From the NCBI RefSeq assembly GCF_040643635.1, contig NZ_JBEYUS010000005.1, positions 118,328 to 182,327 of the forward strand: a stretch of DNA of 64,000 nt. Reading direction: 5' to 3'. The stretch's first letter is position 1; every line of letters begins with the position of its first letter. The translations under genes and the position numbers were made by a program. The notes below the pieces were generated by a model. The model was not told where the DNA came from. It searched no databases and worked only from the letters and a program-made list of their open reading frames with translations. Positions 24,352 through 34,212 of the stretch are shown piece after piece. The DNA comes from Saccharopolyspora_C sp040643635 (GTDB lineage Bacteria; Actinomycetota; Actinomycetes; Mycobacteriales; Pseudonocardiaceae).

Positions 24352-24571
24352 GGCGGCCCACCTTCGTCGAGTGGCACCGGACCCTAGAGCAACCGCGGCC
24401 CGGTGGGGAGGCCCGCGGCCGAACCGTTGCCGGAACGACCCGAAGATCGTTCCGGTGATCGGGTTTGACCACGCGCGGCGCCGGGGTACGCCGGAAGGGT
24501 CCTGATCCACTCCGCTGGAGGAGCGCCATGCGAACCCACCGCGCCGCACCGAGGAACCACGAGGACCACCG

Positions 24572-26008
24572 GTGAGCGAGGACGCGCCGCTGGTGTTCGT
24601 GCTCTTCGGCGCAACCGGCGACTTGGCCGCCCGGAAGCTGTTCCCCGCGCTGGTGCGCCTCGCCCGTGCGGGGAGGCTGCCGTCCCGCTACCGGATCATC
24701 GGCTCCGGCAGGCACAGCCCAGGGCGCGATGAGCAGTTCCGCGAGGACCTCGGCGGCTCGGTGCGCGAGCACGCCGCGGACGTGACCGGTCGGGAGTGGG
24801 CCGAGTTCGCCGAGCACGTCTCGTTCCAGACCGCCGACTCCGACGACGGCGCCGACCTCGCGGCGGCCGTGCGCGATGCGGACGCGGAACTCGGCGGCGG
24901 CGCCCGGGTGCTGCTCTACCTGTCGGTGCCGCCGGAATCGATGCACGACATGGTCGGGATGCTGGCGGACACCGGCCTCTCCGACGGGGCCCGCATCATC
25001 CTGGAGAAGCCGTTCGGCCGGGACCTGGAATCCGCGCGCGCCCTCAACGAGGCGGTGCTGCGCGTCTTCCCGGAGCAGCGGGTGTTCCGCATCGACCACT
25101 TCCTCGGCAAGGAAGGGGTGCAGGCCGCGCTCGCGCTGCGGATCGGCAACGCGCCGCTGGACGCCGCGTGGGACCGGCGGACCGTGTCCTCGGTGCAGAT
25201 CGACGTGCCGGAGGACCTCGGGCTGGAAGGCCGGGCGTCGTTCCTGGAAACCACCGGCACGTTCCGGGACATGGTCGCCACCCACCTGTGCCAGCTGCTC
25301 GGCACCGTCGCCCTCGAACCACCGCGGCGGTGGGACGCCGACTCGCTGCGCGCGGAGCGGCTGCGGGTGTTCCGCGCGCTGCGGCCGTTCGACCCGGCTC
25401 GCGTCGTGTTCGGGCAGTACGACGGCTACCGGGACGAGGACGGCGTCGCCGCGGATTCGCGGACCGAGACCTTCGTGGCGCTGGAGGCGTTCGTCGACGA
25501 CGACCGCTGGCGCGGCGTGCCGTTCCACCTGCGCACCGGCAAGGCCCTCGCGACCGCCCGGTGCGCGGTCACCCTCACCTTCCGCTCCCCGCCGGTCGAG
25601 GTGCCGGGGGCGCGGGAGGCGCGCACCGCGCTGTCGCTGGAACTGGTCGACGAACCGGAGCTGAGCGTCGACCTGGCCGCGAAGGTCCCCGGGCCGGGGA
25701 TCGAGCTGCGCACCACCACCGCGCGGCTCGAACCGGCCGAAGAGCGCGGTGATCGGGACGGGGACGGCTCGGACGGGGACGGCCGGGGCGGGGGATCGGC
25801 GCCGGACGCCTACGAACGCCTGCTGTTCGACGTGCTGCGCGGTGATCAGACGTTGTTCGTCAGCTCCGAGGAGGTCGAGCGGCTGTGGGAGGTGTGCGAA
25901 CCGGTCCTCGCCGACCCGCCGGCCCCGCACCCGTACGAGCAGGGCTCCTGGGGCCCGCGCGCCGCGCTGGAACTGCCCGGGGACGCGGGATGGCGGGTGC
26001 CGGGATGA
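24572..26008 (+). CDS. zwf: glucose-6-phosphate dehydrogenase
   Basis: A 478-aa enzyme that oxidises glucose 6-phosphate to 6-phosphogluconolactone with NAD(P)+. FGATGDLAARKLFP (12-25) is the nucleotide loop, and RIDHFLGKE holds the catalytic His and Lys. A low-complexity Asp/Gly insert near residues 393-410 (RDGDGSDGDGRGGG) is unusual. GTG 24572 follows GAGGA. Its stop overlaps the GH15 start as ATGA. As a copy paired with a GH15 enzyme it is probably not the main pentose-phosphate operon copy. Confidence 0.93.
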   Translation: MSEDAPLVFVLFGATGDLAARKLFPALVRLARAGRLPSRYRIIGSGRHSPGRDEQFREDLGGSVREHAADVTGREWAEFAEHVSFQTADSDDGADLAAAVRDADAELGGGARVLLYLSVPPESMHDMVGMLADTGLSDGARIILEKPFGRDLESARALNEAVLRVFPEQRVFRIDHFLGKEGVQAALALRIGNAPLDAAWDRRTVSSVQIDVPEDLGLEGRASFLETTGTFRDMVATHLCQLLGTVALEPPRRWDADSLRAERLRVFRALRPFDPARVVFGQYDGYRDEDGVAADSRTETFVALEAFVDDDRWRGVPFHLRTGKALATARCAVTLTFRSPPVEVPGAREARTALSLELVDEPELSVDLAAKVPGPGIELRTTTARLEPAEERGDRDGDGSDGDGRGGGSAPDAYERLLFDVLRGDQTLFVSSEEVERLWEVCEPVLADPPAPHPYEQGSWGPRAALELPGDAGWRVPG

Positions 26009-27813
26009 GCGCGGCCGAGGACGCCCGCTACCCGCCGATCAGCGAGCACGGCCTCATCGGCGACCTGCGTACCGCCGCGCTGGTGAGCACCGGCGGCCGC
26101 GTCGACTGGTTCTGCGCGCCCCGGTTCGATTCGCCGAGCGTGTTCGGCGCGCTGCTCGACGCCGACCAAGGCGGCAGCTGGGAGCTGCACCCGGCGTGCG
26201 AGGTGGTGAACCGGCAGCAGTTCTACTTCCCGGACACCAACATCCTCGTCACCCGCTTCCTCACCGAGGACGGCATGGTCGAGGTGCAGGACTTCATGCC
26301 GATCCTGCGCGAACGCGACCCGGACCACCGGCAGCGGCTGGTGCGCCGCATCGCCGCGATCCGCGGCACCGTCCGGATGAGCACCCGCGTCGCACCGCGC
26401 TTCGACTACGGGCGCGCCGCGCACGAGACCACCGAGACCGGCTGCGGGGTGCGGTTCGACGGGCCCGGGCTCGCGCTGACCCTCGGCGGCACCGTGGACC
26501 TGGCCGTGCGCGATGGCGACGCCGAAGCCGAGTTCTCGTTGGCAGCAGGGGAATTCGCGCTGCTGGTGCTGGAGGTCGGCGAGGCGGACTGCGAACCGAT
26601 GACGGCCGCGGACGGGCTGTTCGACGCCACCGTCGCGTACTGGCGCAGGTGGCTGGCGCACTCGAACTACACCGGTCGCTGGCGCGAGGTGGTGCACCGC
26701 TCGGCGCTGACCCTGAAGCTGCTCACTCACGAACCGAGCGGTGCGATCATCGCCGCCCCGACCTGCGCGCTGCCCGAGCGGATCGGCGGTGAGCGGAACT
26801 GGGACTACCGGCTCGTGTGGATCCGGGACGCCGCCTTCTCGCTGTACGCGTTGCTGCGGCTGGGATTCACCAGCGAAGCCGAGGACTTCATCGGCTGGCT
26901 CACCGACCGGTTCGACGACCCGGGCGACGGGGAACTGGGGCCGCTGCGGGTGATGTACACGATCGACGGCGACCCGGCGGCGGGGGAGGAGGAACTGCCG
27001 CACCTGGAGGGCTACCGCGGTTCCGCGCCGGTCCGCATCGGCAACGACGCGGGCGGACAGCTCCAGCTGGACATCTACGGCGAGCTGATCGACTCCGTCT
27101 ACCTGTACAACAAGCACGGCAGCGGGATCTCGCACCGCAGCTGGACCAACCTGACCCGGGTGCTGGACTGGTTGCTGGCCAACTGGGACCGCCCCGATGA
27201 AGGGATCTGGGAGACCCGGGCCGGACGGCAGCGGCACACCTTCTCCCGCCTGATGTGCTGGGTCGGCATCGAACGCATGGTGCGGATGGCGCGCCAGCGC
27301 GGGCTGCCCGCCGACCTCCCCCGGTGGACGGCGGAGCGCGACCGCATCTACCACCGCATCATGGACGACTGCTGGGACGAGGGGCACGCCTGCTTCTCCC
27401 AGCGCGAAGGGGAGTTCGTACCGGACGCGGCCGTGCTGCTGATGCCGATGGTGAAGTTCTGCTCCCCGTCCGACCCGCGGTTCCTGTCCACGATCGACGA
27501 GCTGGAGCGCTCGCTCGTCGTCGACAGCCTCGTGTTCCGCTACGACCCGGACCAGGCGCCGGACGGGCTCGACGGCGCCGAGGGCACGTTCTCCATCTGC
27601 TCGTTCTGGTACGTGGAGGCGCTGGCCCGCAGCGGGCAGGTCGACAAGGCGCGGCTGTCGCTGGAGAAGATGTTCACCTACGCCAACCACCTCGGCCTCT
27701 ACGCCGAGCAGATCGGGCTCACCGGTGAGCAGCTCGGCAACTTCCCGCAGGCCTTCACCCACCTGTCCCTGATCAGCTCCGCCATCAACACCGACCGAGC
27801 CCTGCCCGGCTGA
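26005..27813 (+). CDS. GH15 family glucosidase, probable trehalase or glucoamylase
   Basis: A 602-aa cytosolic GH15 enzyme, no signal peptide. An N-terminal beta domain (ISEHGLIGDLRTAALVSTGGRVDWFCAPRFDSPSVF) precedes the (alpha/alpha)6 barrel. RNWDYRLVWIRDAAFSLYAL, DEGIWETR (likely acid Glu) and GLYAEQIG (likely base Glu) are visible. Actinobacterial relatives include GH15 trehalases. Coupling to zwf suggests that released glucose enters the oxidative pentose pathway, though a glucose kinase is not here. Confidence 0.88.
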   Translation: MSAAEDARYPPISEHGLIGDLRTAALVSTGGRVDWFCAPRFDSPSVFGALLDADQGGSWELHPACEVVNRQQFYFPDTNILVTRFLTEDGMVEVQDFMPILRERDPDHRQRLVRRIAAIRGTVRMSTRVAPRFDYGRAAHETTETGCGVRFDGPGLALTLGGTVDLAVRDGDAEAEFSLAAGEFALLVLEVGEADCEPMTAADGLFDATVAYWRRWLAHSNYTGRWREVVHRSALTLKLLTHEPSGAIIAAPTCALPERIGGERNWDYRLVWIRDAAFSLYALLRLGFTSEAEDFIGWLTDRFDDPGDGELGPLRVMYTIDGDPAAGEEELPHLEGYRGSAPVRIGNDAGGQLQLDIYGELIDSVYLYNKHGSGISHRSWTNLTRVLDWLLANWDRPDEGIWETRAGRQRHTFSRLMCWVGIERMVRMARQRGLPADLPRWTAERDRIYHRIMDDCWDEGHACFSQREGEFVPDAAVLLMPMVKFCSPSDPRFLSTIDELERSLVVDSLVFRYDPDQAPDGLDGAEGTFSICSFWYVEALARSGQVDKARLSLEKMFTYANHLGLYAEQIGLTGEQLGNFPQAFTHLSLISSAINTDRALPG

Positions 27814-27828
27814 GCGAGTCCCGAGCAC

Positions 27829-27860
27829 ACCGCCCCATCGCGTTCTCGCGGTGGGGCGGT
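27829..27860 (+). terminator. 14-bp stem terminator after GH15
   Basis: ACCGCCCCATCGCG pairs with CGCGGTGGGGCGGT with one G-T wobble around TTCT, starting 16 bases past the stop. The bases after it are only moderately T-rich. Confidence 0.75.
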
Positions 27861-27997
27861 TCTCGTGCTGCGCGCGGGGAAACCTCGACATGGCTGCGCT
27901 CCGTGATCGGTCGATTCCGGAAACGTTCGCGGGGCGCGGCTTCACCACCGGGTGAAAAGATGGACCGCCATCCGAACACGGGAGGGGTTCGCGCCCG

Positions 27998-28399
27998 ATG
28001 CCACCGGCGAAGCCGTCCGCGGACACCATGCGCTCGCGGGAGCGGCTGCCGCTGCACCTGGGTGCGGGCAAGGCGCTGGTCGCCCATCTGTCCGCGGCGG
28101 AGCTGGCGGAGTTCCTGGACCGGCTGGGCGAGCACACCCGCGCGGACGGGACCACTGTGGACAGAGCGGGATTCCTGCGCGACCTGGCGGAGATCCGCGA
28201 CCGCGGCTACTCCGAAGCGGCCAGCGAACGGGAACCGGGCATGGCGTCGGTGGCCGCGCCCGTGCTCGATCCGGACGGCACCGCGCACGCCGCCGTGCAG
28301 GTCTCCGGACACCAGGAGGACCTCCCCGCCGACCGCCTCGACCAGCTCGGCGCCGAAGTCCGGCGGGCCGCGCACGCCATCGCCCGCCGGGCCTGCTGA
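27998..28399 (+). pseudogene. IclR effector-domain fragment without HTH
   Basis: A 133-aa frame. RLPLHLGAGKALVAHLSAAEL and REPGMASVAAPVLDPDGTAHAAVQVSG are the classic C-terminal (effector) domain of IclR regulators. The N-terminal winged helix, the linker helix and the first part of the effector domain are missing, and the 137 bp upstream to the terminator are too short to hold them. GGGAGGGG before ATG 27998 means it may still be translated. It is either a decayed regulator or a free-standing ligand-binding fragment. Confidence 0.65.
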
Positions 28400-28445
28400 A
28401 CCCCCCGGTCCCGCTCAGTCAGGGGGCCGGAGCGCCGGAGTGCGG

Positions 28446-29138
28446 CTAGTCGACTTCCGGGGGGAGGCCGTCGAGGATGAGCTGCTCGCCGTGCTCGGCG
28501 TGGCGGCGGGCCAGCGCCTCGGCCTCGTCGGCGTCGCCCGCGGTGATCGCGGCGAAGATCGCGGCGTGGTCCTCCCAGACCCAGGCGGGCGCGCCGCCCT
28601 GCAGCAGCACTTCGCCCATCACGCGCTGGACGTTGCGCCACAGCACGCCGGTCGATTCGGTCAGCAGCGGGTTGCCCGCCGCGTCCACCACGCCGCGGTG
28701 GAAGTCGACGTCCGCGGTGATCATGTGCGAGAAGGCGCGGTCCTCGAACGCGCGCTCGCCGGTGCCGACCACGCCGCGCAGCCGCTCCAGGCTCTCGGCG
28801 GTGCCGCGCTGGGCGGCGAGCCGGGCGGCCTGGCCGTCGAGGATGGCGCGCAGCTCGAAGAGCTGGCTGACGAACTTCCGGCGCAGCGGCGCCACTTCCA
28901 GCCCGCGGCGGCCGAACTCGCGCAGCAGCCCTTCGTTGCGCAGCAGCAGCAACGCCTGCTGCACGGGCTGCCGGGAGACCTGGAAGCGCTCGGCGAGCTG
29001 CTCCTGCCGCAGCGGCACGCCGGGCTGCAGCTGACCGGTGCAGATGTCCCGGACGATCGCCTCGTAGACCTGCTCGGTCCGGGACGGCACGGGTGGCAGC
29101 GGGGTCACCTTGCCATCGTCGGGCGAGGGCGCCGCCAT
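28446..29138 (-). CDS. GntR family regulator, FadR/FCD type
   Basis: A 230-aa protein with a winged helix at about 22-88 (RQEQLAERFQVSRQPVQQALLLLRNEGLL) and an FCD domain with DVDFHRGVV and ARRHAEHGEQLI. ATG 29138 follows AAGGAG. It is divergent from the ThDP lyase operon at 29311, 172 bp away, and is its likely repressor, with a carboxylate-type inducer. Confidence 0.88.
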   Translation of the reverse strand: MAAPSPDDGKVTPLPPVPSRTEQVYEAIVRDICTGQLQPGVPLRQEQLAERFQVSRQPVQQALLLLRNEGLLREFGRRGLEVAPLRRKFVSQLFELRAILDGQAARLAAQRGTAESLERLRGVVGTGERAFEDRAFSHMITADVDFHRGVVDAAGNPLLTESTGVLWRNVQRVMGEVLLQGGAPAWVWEDHAAIFAAITAGDADEAEALARRHAEHGEQLILDGLPPEVD

Positions 29139-29310
29139 GTGCTGCTCCTTCGGGTCTTGCGGGCAGGTACGCGTCCACGGTATCGGCGCGCCCGGCACCA
29201 CGTCCCTCCGGGAGGTCCGACCTGAATCCGGTGTATTGACTTCTGAATTCAGAGTACCGCATGCTGCGTTCAGATGTGGTCTGCGTTACTCAACGGGGAG
29301 GACACGAGGC

Positions 29311-31029
29311 ATGTCAGGACGAGATCCCGTACCCGCCGCGGCAGCGGTGGCCCGCTTCGTGGTCGCCCGCGGCACCGACCGCGTGTTCGGCCTGCAGGGC
29401 GGGCACATCCAGCCGGTGTGGGACCAGCTGGCCCGGCTCGGCGTGCGGATCGTGGACGTCCGCGACGAAGGCTCCGCGGTGCACATGGCCCACGCCCACA
29501 CCGAACTCACCGGACGGCTCGGGGTGGCGCTCGTGACCGCCGGGCCGGGCGTCACCAACACCGTCACCGCCGTCGCGAACGCGTCGATCTCGCGGATACC
29601 GCTGCTGGTCATCGGCGGCTGCCCGCCGCAACCGCAGTCGAACATGGGGCCGCTGCAGGACATCCCGCACACCGCCATCCTCGAACCCGTCACCCGGCTC
29701 TCGCGCACGCTGCGCTCCGCCGACCAGCTGGTGCGCGAGTTCGACGAGGCGTGGGCGCGGGCGCTCGGCGACCGCGGCGAACCCGGCCCGGTATACGTGG
29801 AGATCCCCACCGACGTGCTGCGCGAGGAGATCCCGCCCGCGCTGGTCACCGAGGAGCACCTGCGGCCGAAGCCGCGCCGCCGGCCGCAACCGCACCCGGA
29901 CGAGATCGCCGCCGCCGCCGAACTGGTCCGCGGTGCCCGCCGGCCCGCCGTCATCAGCGGCCGCGGCGCCCGCACCACCGACGGCACCGACCTGGTCCGG
30001 TTCCTCGACGCGTCCGGCGCGGCCTACCTGGACACCCAGGAGAGCCGCGGGCTGGTCCCGGAGGACCACCCGGCCGGCGTCGGCTCGGCCCGCTCGGCGG
30101 TGATGCGGGAGACCGACCTGCTCATCACCGTCGGCAGGCAGCTGGACTTCCAGGTCGGGTTCGGTTCGCCCGCGGTGTTCCCCGAAGCGCGGGTGATCCG
30201 CATCGCCGACACCGCGAGCGAGCTCATCGACAACCGGCGCGGGGAGGTGGAACTGCTCGCCGACCCGGGCGACGCGCTGGGCGCGCTCGCCGACGCGCTG
30301 CGGGACCACGCACCGGACACCGACTGGCGGGACGGACTGCGCGCGAAGCACCTCGACCGCGCCGCGAAGTACCGGGCCGCGCTCAGCCGTGCGGAACCCG
30401 GCTCGGACGGGCTGATGCACCCGAACCGGATCTTCGGGGCGCTCGGCGCGCTCGACCTCGACGACGCCGTCGTGGTCGCCGACGGCGGGGACCTGCTGTC
30501 GTTCGCGCGGCTCGGGTTGACCCGGTTCCGCCGCTACCTGGACGCGGGCGCCTTCGGCTGCCTCGGCGTCGGCACCCCGTTCGCGATCGCCGCCGCCCTG
30601 GCCGAACCGGGCGAGACCGCGCTCGCCGTGACCGGCGACGGCGCCTTCGGCATCACCGCCACCGAGATCGACACCGCGGTGCGGCACGACGCGAAGATCG
30701 TCGTGGTCGTGTCGAACAACCGGGCCTGGAACATCGAGCGCTACGACCAGGCCGAGAACTACGGGCTCGTCGCGGGCACCGAACTCGCCGACTCCGACTA
30801 CGCGGCGATGGCGCGGGCGTTCGGCGCGCACGGCGAACGCGTCACCGACCCCGCCGAACTGGAAGCGGCGCTGCGGCGGGCGTGGGAGCACGCCCCGGCC
30901 GTCGTGGACGTGGTCACCACCCAGGACGCGCCCTCGCCGGACGCGGGCAAGGGGCTCGGCTGGGTCCCCGACTACCAGGCCCTGACCCCCTGGAACGACG
31001 CGGAGATCGAACGCAGGAGGACCACGTGA
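29311..31029 (+). CDS. ThDP-dependent lyase/decarboxylase, acetolactate synthase-like
   Basis: A 572-aa three-domain ThDP enzyme. The cofactor-activating Glu is in RDEGSAVHMAHAH (near 53). The ThDP/Mg motif GDGAFG...NN lies at about 442-470. The middle domain keeps the nucleotide-fold pattern of the acetolactate synthase/2-hydroxyacyl-CoA lyase/benzaldehyde lyase group. Regular acetolactate synthase is unlikely because no small subunit or branched-chain gene is near. The coupled acyl-CoA ligase favours a lyase or decarboxylase acting on a 2-oxo or 2-hydroxy acid or its CoA ester. Confidence 0.85.
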   Translation: MSGRDPVPAAAAVARFVVARGTDRVFGLQGGHIQPVWDQLARLGVRIVDVRDEGSAVHMAHAHTELTGRLGVALVTAGPGVTNTVTAVANASISRIPLLVIGGCPPQPQSNMGPLQDIPHTAILEPVTRLSRTLRSADQLVREFDEAWARALGDRGEPGPVYVEIPTDVLREEIPPALVTEEHLRPKPRRRPQPHPDEIAAAAELVRGARRPAVISGRGARTTDGTDLVRFLDASGAAYLDTQESRGLVPEDHPAGVGSARSAVMRETDLLITVGRQLDFQVGFGSPAVFPEARVIRIADTASELIDNRRGEVELLADPGDALGALADALRDHAPDTDWRDGLRAKHLDRAAKYRAALSRAEPGSDGLMHPNRIFGALGALDLDDAVVVADGGDLLSFARLGLTRFRRYLDAGAFGCLGVGTPFAIAAALAEPGETALAVTGDGAFGITATEIDTAVRHDAKIVVVVSNNRAWNIERYDQAENYGLVAGTELADSDYAAMARAFGAHGERVTDPAELEAALRRAWEHAPAVVDVVTTQDAPSPDAGKGLGWVPDYQALTPWNDAEIERRRTT

Positions 31030-32426
31030 GCTCGGCGATGGAGGAGTGGCGGTTCCCCGCCCGGTACGACCAGGACTACCTGCCCGATCCCGACCAGCCG
31101 TACTGGTTCCCGCACCGGGAGACCATGGACCCGCAGGAGCGGGACGCCGCGGTGCTCGCCCGGCTGCGCGAGGTGATGGCCTACGCCTACGAGCGTTCCC
31201 CGTTCTACCGCCGCAAGTGGGACGCGGTGGACTGCAACCCGGCCGACATCACCTCGTTCGAGGCGTTCGAGCAGGTCCCGGTCGTCACCAAGGAGGAGAT
31301 GCGGGCCGCGCAGCGCGACCACCCGCCGTTCGGCGACTACGTGTGCGTGGACGACGCGGAGATCCACCACATCCACGGGACCTCCGGCACCACCGGCGCG
31401 CCCACCGCGTTCGCGCTCGGGCGCCGGGACTGGGAGGTGATCGCCGACAACCACGCCCGGATCATGTGGGCGATGGGCATCCGCCCCGGCGACACCGTGT
31501 TCGTGGCCGCGCTGTTCAGCCTCTACCTCGGCTCGTGGGGCGCGATGGCGGGCGCGGAGCGGTTGCGCTGCCGGGTGCTGCCGTTCGGCGCGGGCGTGCA
31601 GGGCATGACGGCCCGCGCGGTGACCTGGCTGGCGCGGGTGCGGCCGCGGGCGTTCTACGCGACGCCGTCCTACGCGCTGCGGCTCGCGGAGGTCGCGCGG
31701 CAGGAGAAGATCGACCCGCGCGAGTTCGGCATCGAGGTCATGTTCTTCTCCGGCGAACCGGGCGCCTCGGTGCCCGCCGTGCGCGGCGCCATCGCGGAGG
31801 CGTTCGGGGCGCGGGTGGTGGACTGCGGCACGATGGCCGAGATGACGCCGTTCATGTCGGCGTCGGCGACCTCCGGCACCCCGGACGGAATGCTGTTGTG
31901 GCAGGACATCGTGTGGCACGAGGTGTGCGACCCGGCCACCTTCCGCACCGTTCCCTACGGATCCGAGGGCACCCCGGTGTACACGCACCTGGAGCGCACC
32001 TCGCAGCCCATGATCCGGTTGGCCTCGAACGACCTCACCCGCTGGGTGATGGAGGACAACCCGTGCGGCCGCACCTACCCGAAGCTGCCGGACGGGGTGT
32101 ACGGCCGGATCGACGACATGATCCACATCCGCGGGGAGAACGTGTACCCGACCGAAGTGGACAACTACCTGCGCGGGGTCCCCGGCTACGCTGGCGAGCA
32201 CCAGATCGTGGTGTCCCGCGCCGGAACCATGGACGAGATGACCGTCCGCGCCGAGTGCAGCTACCCGCCGGAGCAGCGGCCCGAGTTCGTCCGCACCACC
32301 GGTGAGGGCCTGCAATCCCTGCTCGGCGTCCGCGTCACCTTCGAAACCGTCGACGCGGGCACCTTCCCCCGCGCCGAGCACAAGTCCCGCCGCGTCGTCG
32401 ACGAACGCGCGCACGCGCGGCGCTGA
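31026..32426 (+). CDS. PaaK-like AMP-dependent acyl-CoA ligase
   Basis: A 466-aa adenylate-forming enzyme of the phenylacetate-CoA ligase group. The short P-loop HGTSGTTGAPT (about 117-127), the length, and GRIDDMIHIRGENVYPTEVDN in the C-terminal part are typical. The GTG start overlaps the ThDP gene stop (GTGA); an in-frame ATG four codons on is possible. It probably activates an aryl or small carboxylic acid to its CoA thioester for, or from, the ThDP enzyme. Confidence 0.87.
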   Translation: MSSAMEEWRFPARYDQDYLPDPDQPYWFPHRETMDPQERDAAVLARLREVMAYAYERSPFYRRKWDAVDCNPADITSFEAFEQVPVVTKEEMRAAQRDHPPFGDYVCVDDAEIHHIHGTSGTTGAPTAFALGRRDWEVIADNHARIMWAMGIRPGDTVFVAALFSLYLGSWGAMAGAERLRCRVLPFGAGVQGMTARAVTWLARVRPRAFYATPSYALRLAEVARQEKIDPREFGIEVMFFSGEPGASVPAVRGAIAEAFGARVVDCGTMAEMTPFMSASATSGTPDGMLLWQDIVWHEVCDPATFRTVPYGSEGTPVYTHLERTSQPMIRLASNDLTRWVMEDNPCGRTYPKLPDGVYGRIDDMIHIRGENVYPTEVDNYLRGVPGYAGEHQIVVSRAGTMDEMTVRAECSYPPEQRPEFVRTTGEGLQSLLGVRVTFETVDAGTFPRAEHKSRRVVDERAHARR

Positions 32427-32518
32427 GCCGCCGCACCGCCCCGGGCCGATCTCCCGGCCCCGGTTCCCGATTCGGATTCCCGAGAAAACCGCCCGCGCCC
32501 CTCCCTGCCCGGAGAACA

Positions 32519-32549
32519 CCGGATTCCGCCTGGTGGCGGTGAAATCCGG
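32519..32549 (+). terminator. hairpin after the ThDP/ligase pair
   Basis: CCGGATT then CCGCC pair with GGCGG and AATCCGG, with a 3-nt bulge and a TGGT loop. It lies in the 225-bp gap before the aldehyde dehydrogenase, so the downstream genes probably have their own promoter. Confidence 0.55.
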
Positions 32550-32651
32550 CGGGGGAGGGCGCCCTCGCGGGGCGCGCCGGGGAGGAGCAGCAGCGCGCCC
32601 GCCAGTCCGACACAGCCGAGTCAGCACGTGATCCACAGAGAGGTGCATCCC

Positions 32652-34160
32652 ATGACCCTGACGCTGGACCTCACCGCCCGCCGCGTCGAGCACGCGCGCA
32701 TGTTCGTCGACGGCGGCTGGGCCGACGCCGCTTCCGGCGGCTCGTTCCCCACCGTCGACCCGAGCACCGGCGAGACCATCGCGCAGGTCCCGCGCGCCGA
32801 CGCCACCGACGTCGACCGCGCCGTCGCCGCCGCCCGGCGGGTCTCGGTCGAGTGGCAGTTCACCGACGCGGTCGCCCGCGCCGGCCTGCTGCGCGCGCTG
32901 GCCGGACTGGTGGCCGAGAACGCGGACGAGCTGGCCCGGCTGGAGGCGCTCGATTCCGGGCACTACCTGGCGAAGGCGCAGGAACTGGTCGCGGCGATCC
33001 CGCTGTGGCTTGAGTACTGGGCGGGCCTCGCGGACAAGGTGGGCGGCCGCACCATCGACGTGCCCGGCAACAAGCTGAGCTTCACGCTGCGCGAACCGCT
33101 GGGCGTCACCGCGCACATCGTGCCGTGGAACTACCCGCTGCTGATCCTGGTGCGCTCCTGCGCGCCCGCCCTCGCGCTCGGCAACACCTGCGTGGTGAAA
33201 CCGGCCGAGGACACCTCGCTGTCCGCGCTGAAGTTCGCCGAACTGGTGGAGCAGGCCGGATTCCCGGCGGGCGTGTTCAACGTGGTCACCGGGTTCGGCG
33301 CGGAGGCGGGCGCCGCGCTGGCCGCGCACCCCGACGTCGCGGGCATCACCTTCACCGGCTCCACCGAGACCGGCAAGACCGTCGCGAAGCTCGCCGCCGA
33401 CCACGTGGCGCAGGTGAACCTGGAGCTGGGCGGCAAGAGCCCGACGATCGTGTTCCCGGACGCCGACCTGGACGACGCGGTCGAGGCCGCGGTGCAGGGC
33501 TTCTGCTCGCACGCCGGGCAGGTGTGCGTGGCGGGCACCCGGCTGTTCGTGCACGCCGACGTGCGGGAGGCGTTCCTGGCCAAGCTCGTCGACCGGCTGC
33601 GCGCCGCGAAGATCGGCGACATCTTCGACGGCGCCACCCAGATGGGCCCGCTGATCAACGAGAAGCAGTACCGGCGGGTCCGCGAGTACATCGAGATCGG
33701 CAAGTCCGAGGGCACGCTGCACTACGGCGGCGGCCGCCCGGCAGGCACCGCGGACGGCGGCTACTACGTGGAGCCGACCGTGTTCACCGACGTCACCAAC
33801 GACGCGCGCATCGCCCGGGAGGAGATCTTCGGCCCGGTCGCCGCGGTCATCACCTGGACCGACGAGGACGAGCTGATCAGGGCCTGCAACGACTCGCCGT
33901 ACGGGCTGTTCGCCGTGGTGTTCACGAAGGACATCACCCGGGCGCTGTCCACCACCCGCCGCCTCCAGGTCGGCGGCGTGATGATCAACGACTGGTTCGG
34001 GGAGCTGCCGATGACCCCGCACGGCGGGCACAAGCAGAGCGGCACCGGCCGGGAGGAAGGCCTCGAAGCCGTCCACGGCTACACCCAGATCAAGCACGTG
34101 ACCGTCAACCTCGACGACTCGCTGCGCGCGGGCACCGACTGGGCGGGGGCGCCGCTGTGA
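32652..34160 (+). CDS. aldehyde dehydrogenase
   Basis: A 502-aa NAD(P)-dependent aldehyde dehydrogenase. NLELGGKSP holds the general-base Glu (about 257), SHAGQVCVAG the catalytic Cys (about 291), and EEIFGPV is conserved near the end. ATG 32652 follows GAGAGGT. It begins a four-gene run with the gluconate-dehydrogenase-like subunit and a GMC oxidoreductase, which together could take an alcohol to an aldehyde and then to an acid. Confidence 0.92.
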   Translation: MTLTLDLTARRVEHARMFVDGGWADAASGGSFPTVDPSTGETIAQVPRADATDVDRAVAAARRVSVEWQFTDAVARAGLLRALAGLVAENADELARLEALDSGHYLAKAQELVAAIPLWLEYWAGLADKVGGRTIDVPGNKLSFTLREPLGVTAHIVPWNYPLLILVRSCAPALALGNTCVVKPAEDTSLSALKFAELVEQAGFPAGVFNVVTGFGAEAGAALAAHPDVAGITFTGSTETGKTVAKLAADHVAQVNLELGGKSPTIVFPDADLDDAVEAAVQGFCSHAGQVCVAGTRLFVHADVREAFLAKLVDRLRAAKIGDIFDGATQMGPLINEKQYRRVREYIEIGKSEGTLHYGGGRPAGTADGGYYVEPTVFTDVTNDARIAREEIFGPVAAVITWTDEDELIRACNDSPYGLFAVVFTKDITRALSTTRRLQVGGVMINDWFGELPMTPHGGHKQSGTGREEGLEAVHGYTQIKHVTVNLDDSLRAGTDWAGAPL

Positions 34161-34212
34161 CCACCGCCGACCCCGCACCGCAGCACGACGACGCACCACG
34201 AGGAGCACCGAG

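Noticed and set aside
29311..31029. Biosynthetic acetolactate synthase for branched-chain amino acids
   Set aside because: No regulatory subunit or ilvC/leu gene is adjacent, and the gene is coupled to an acyl-CoA ligase.
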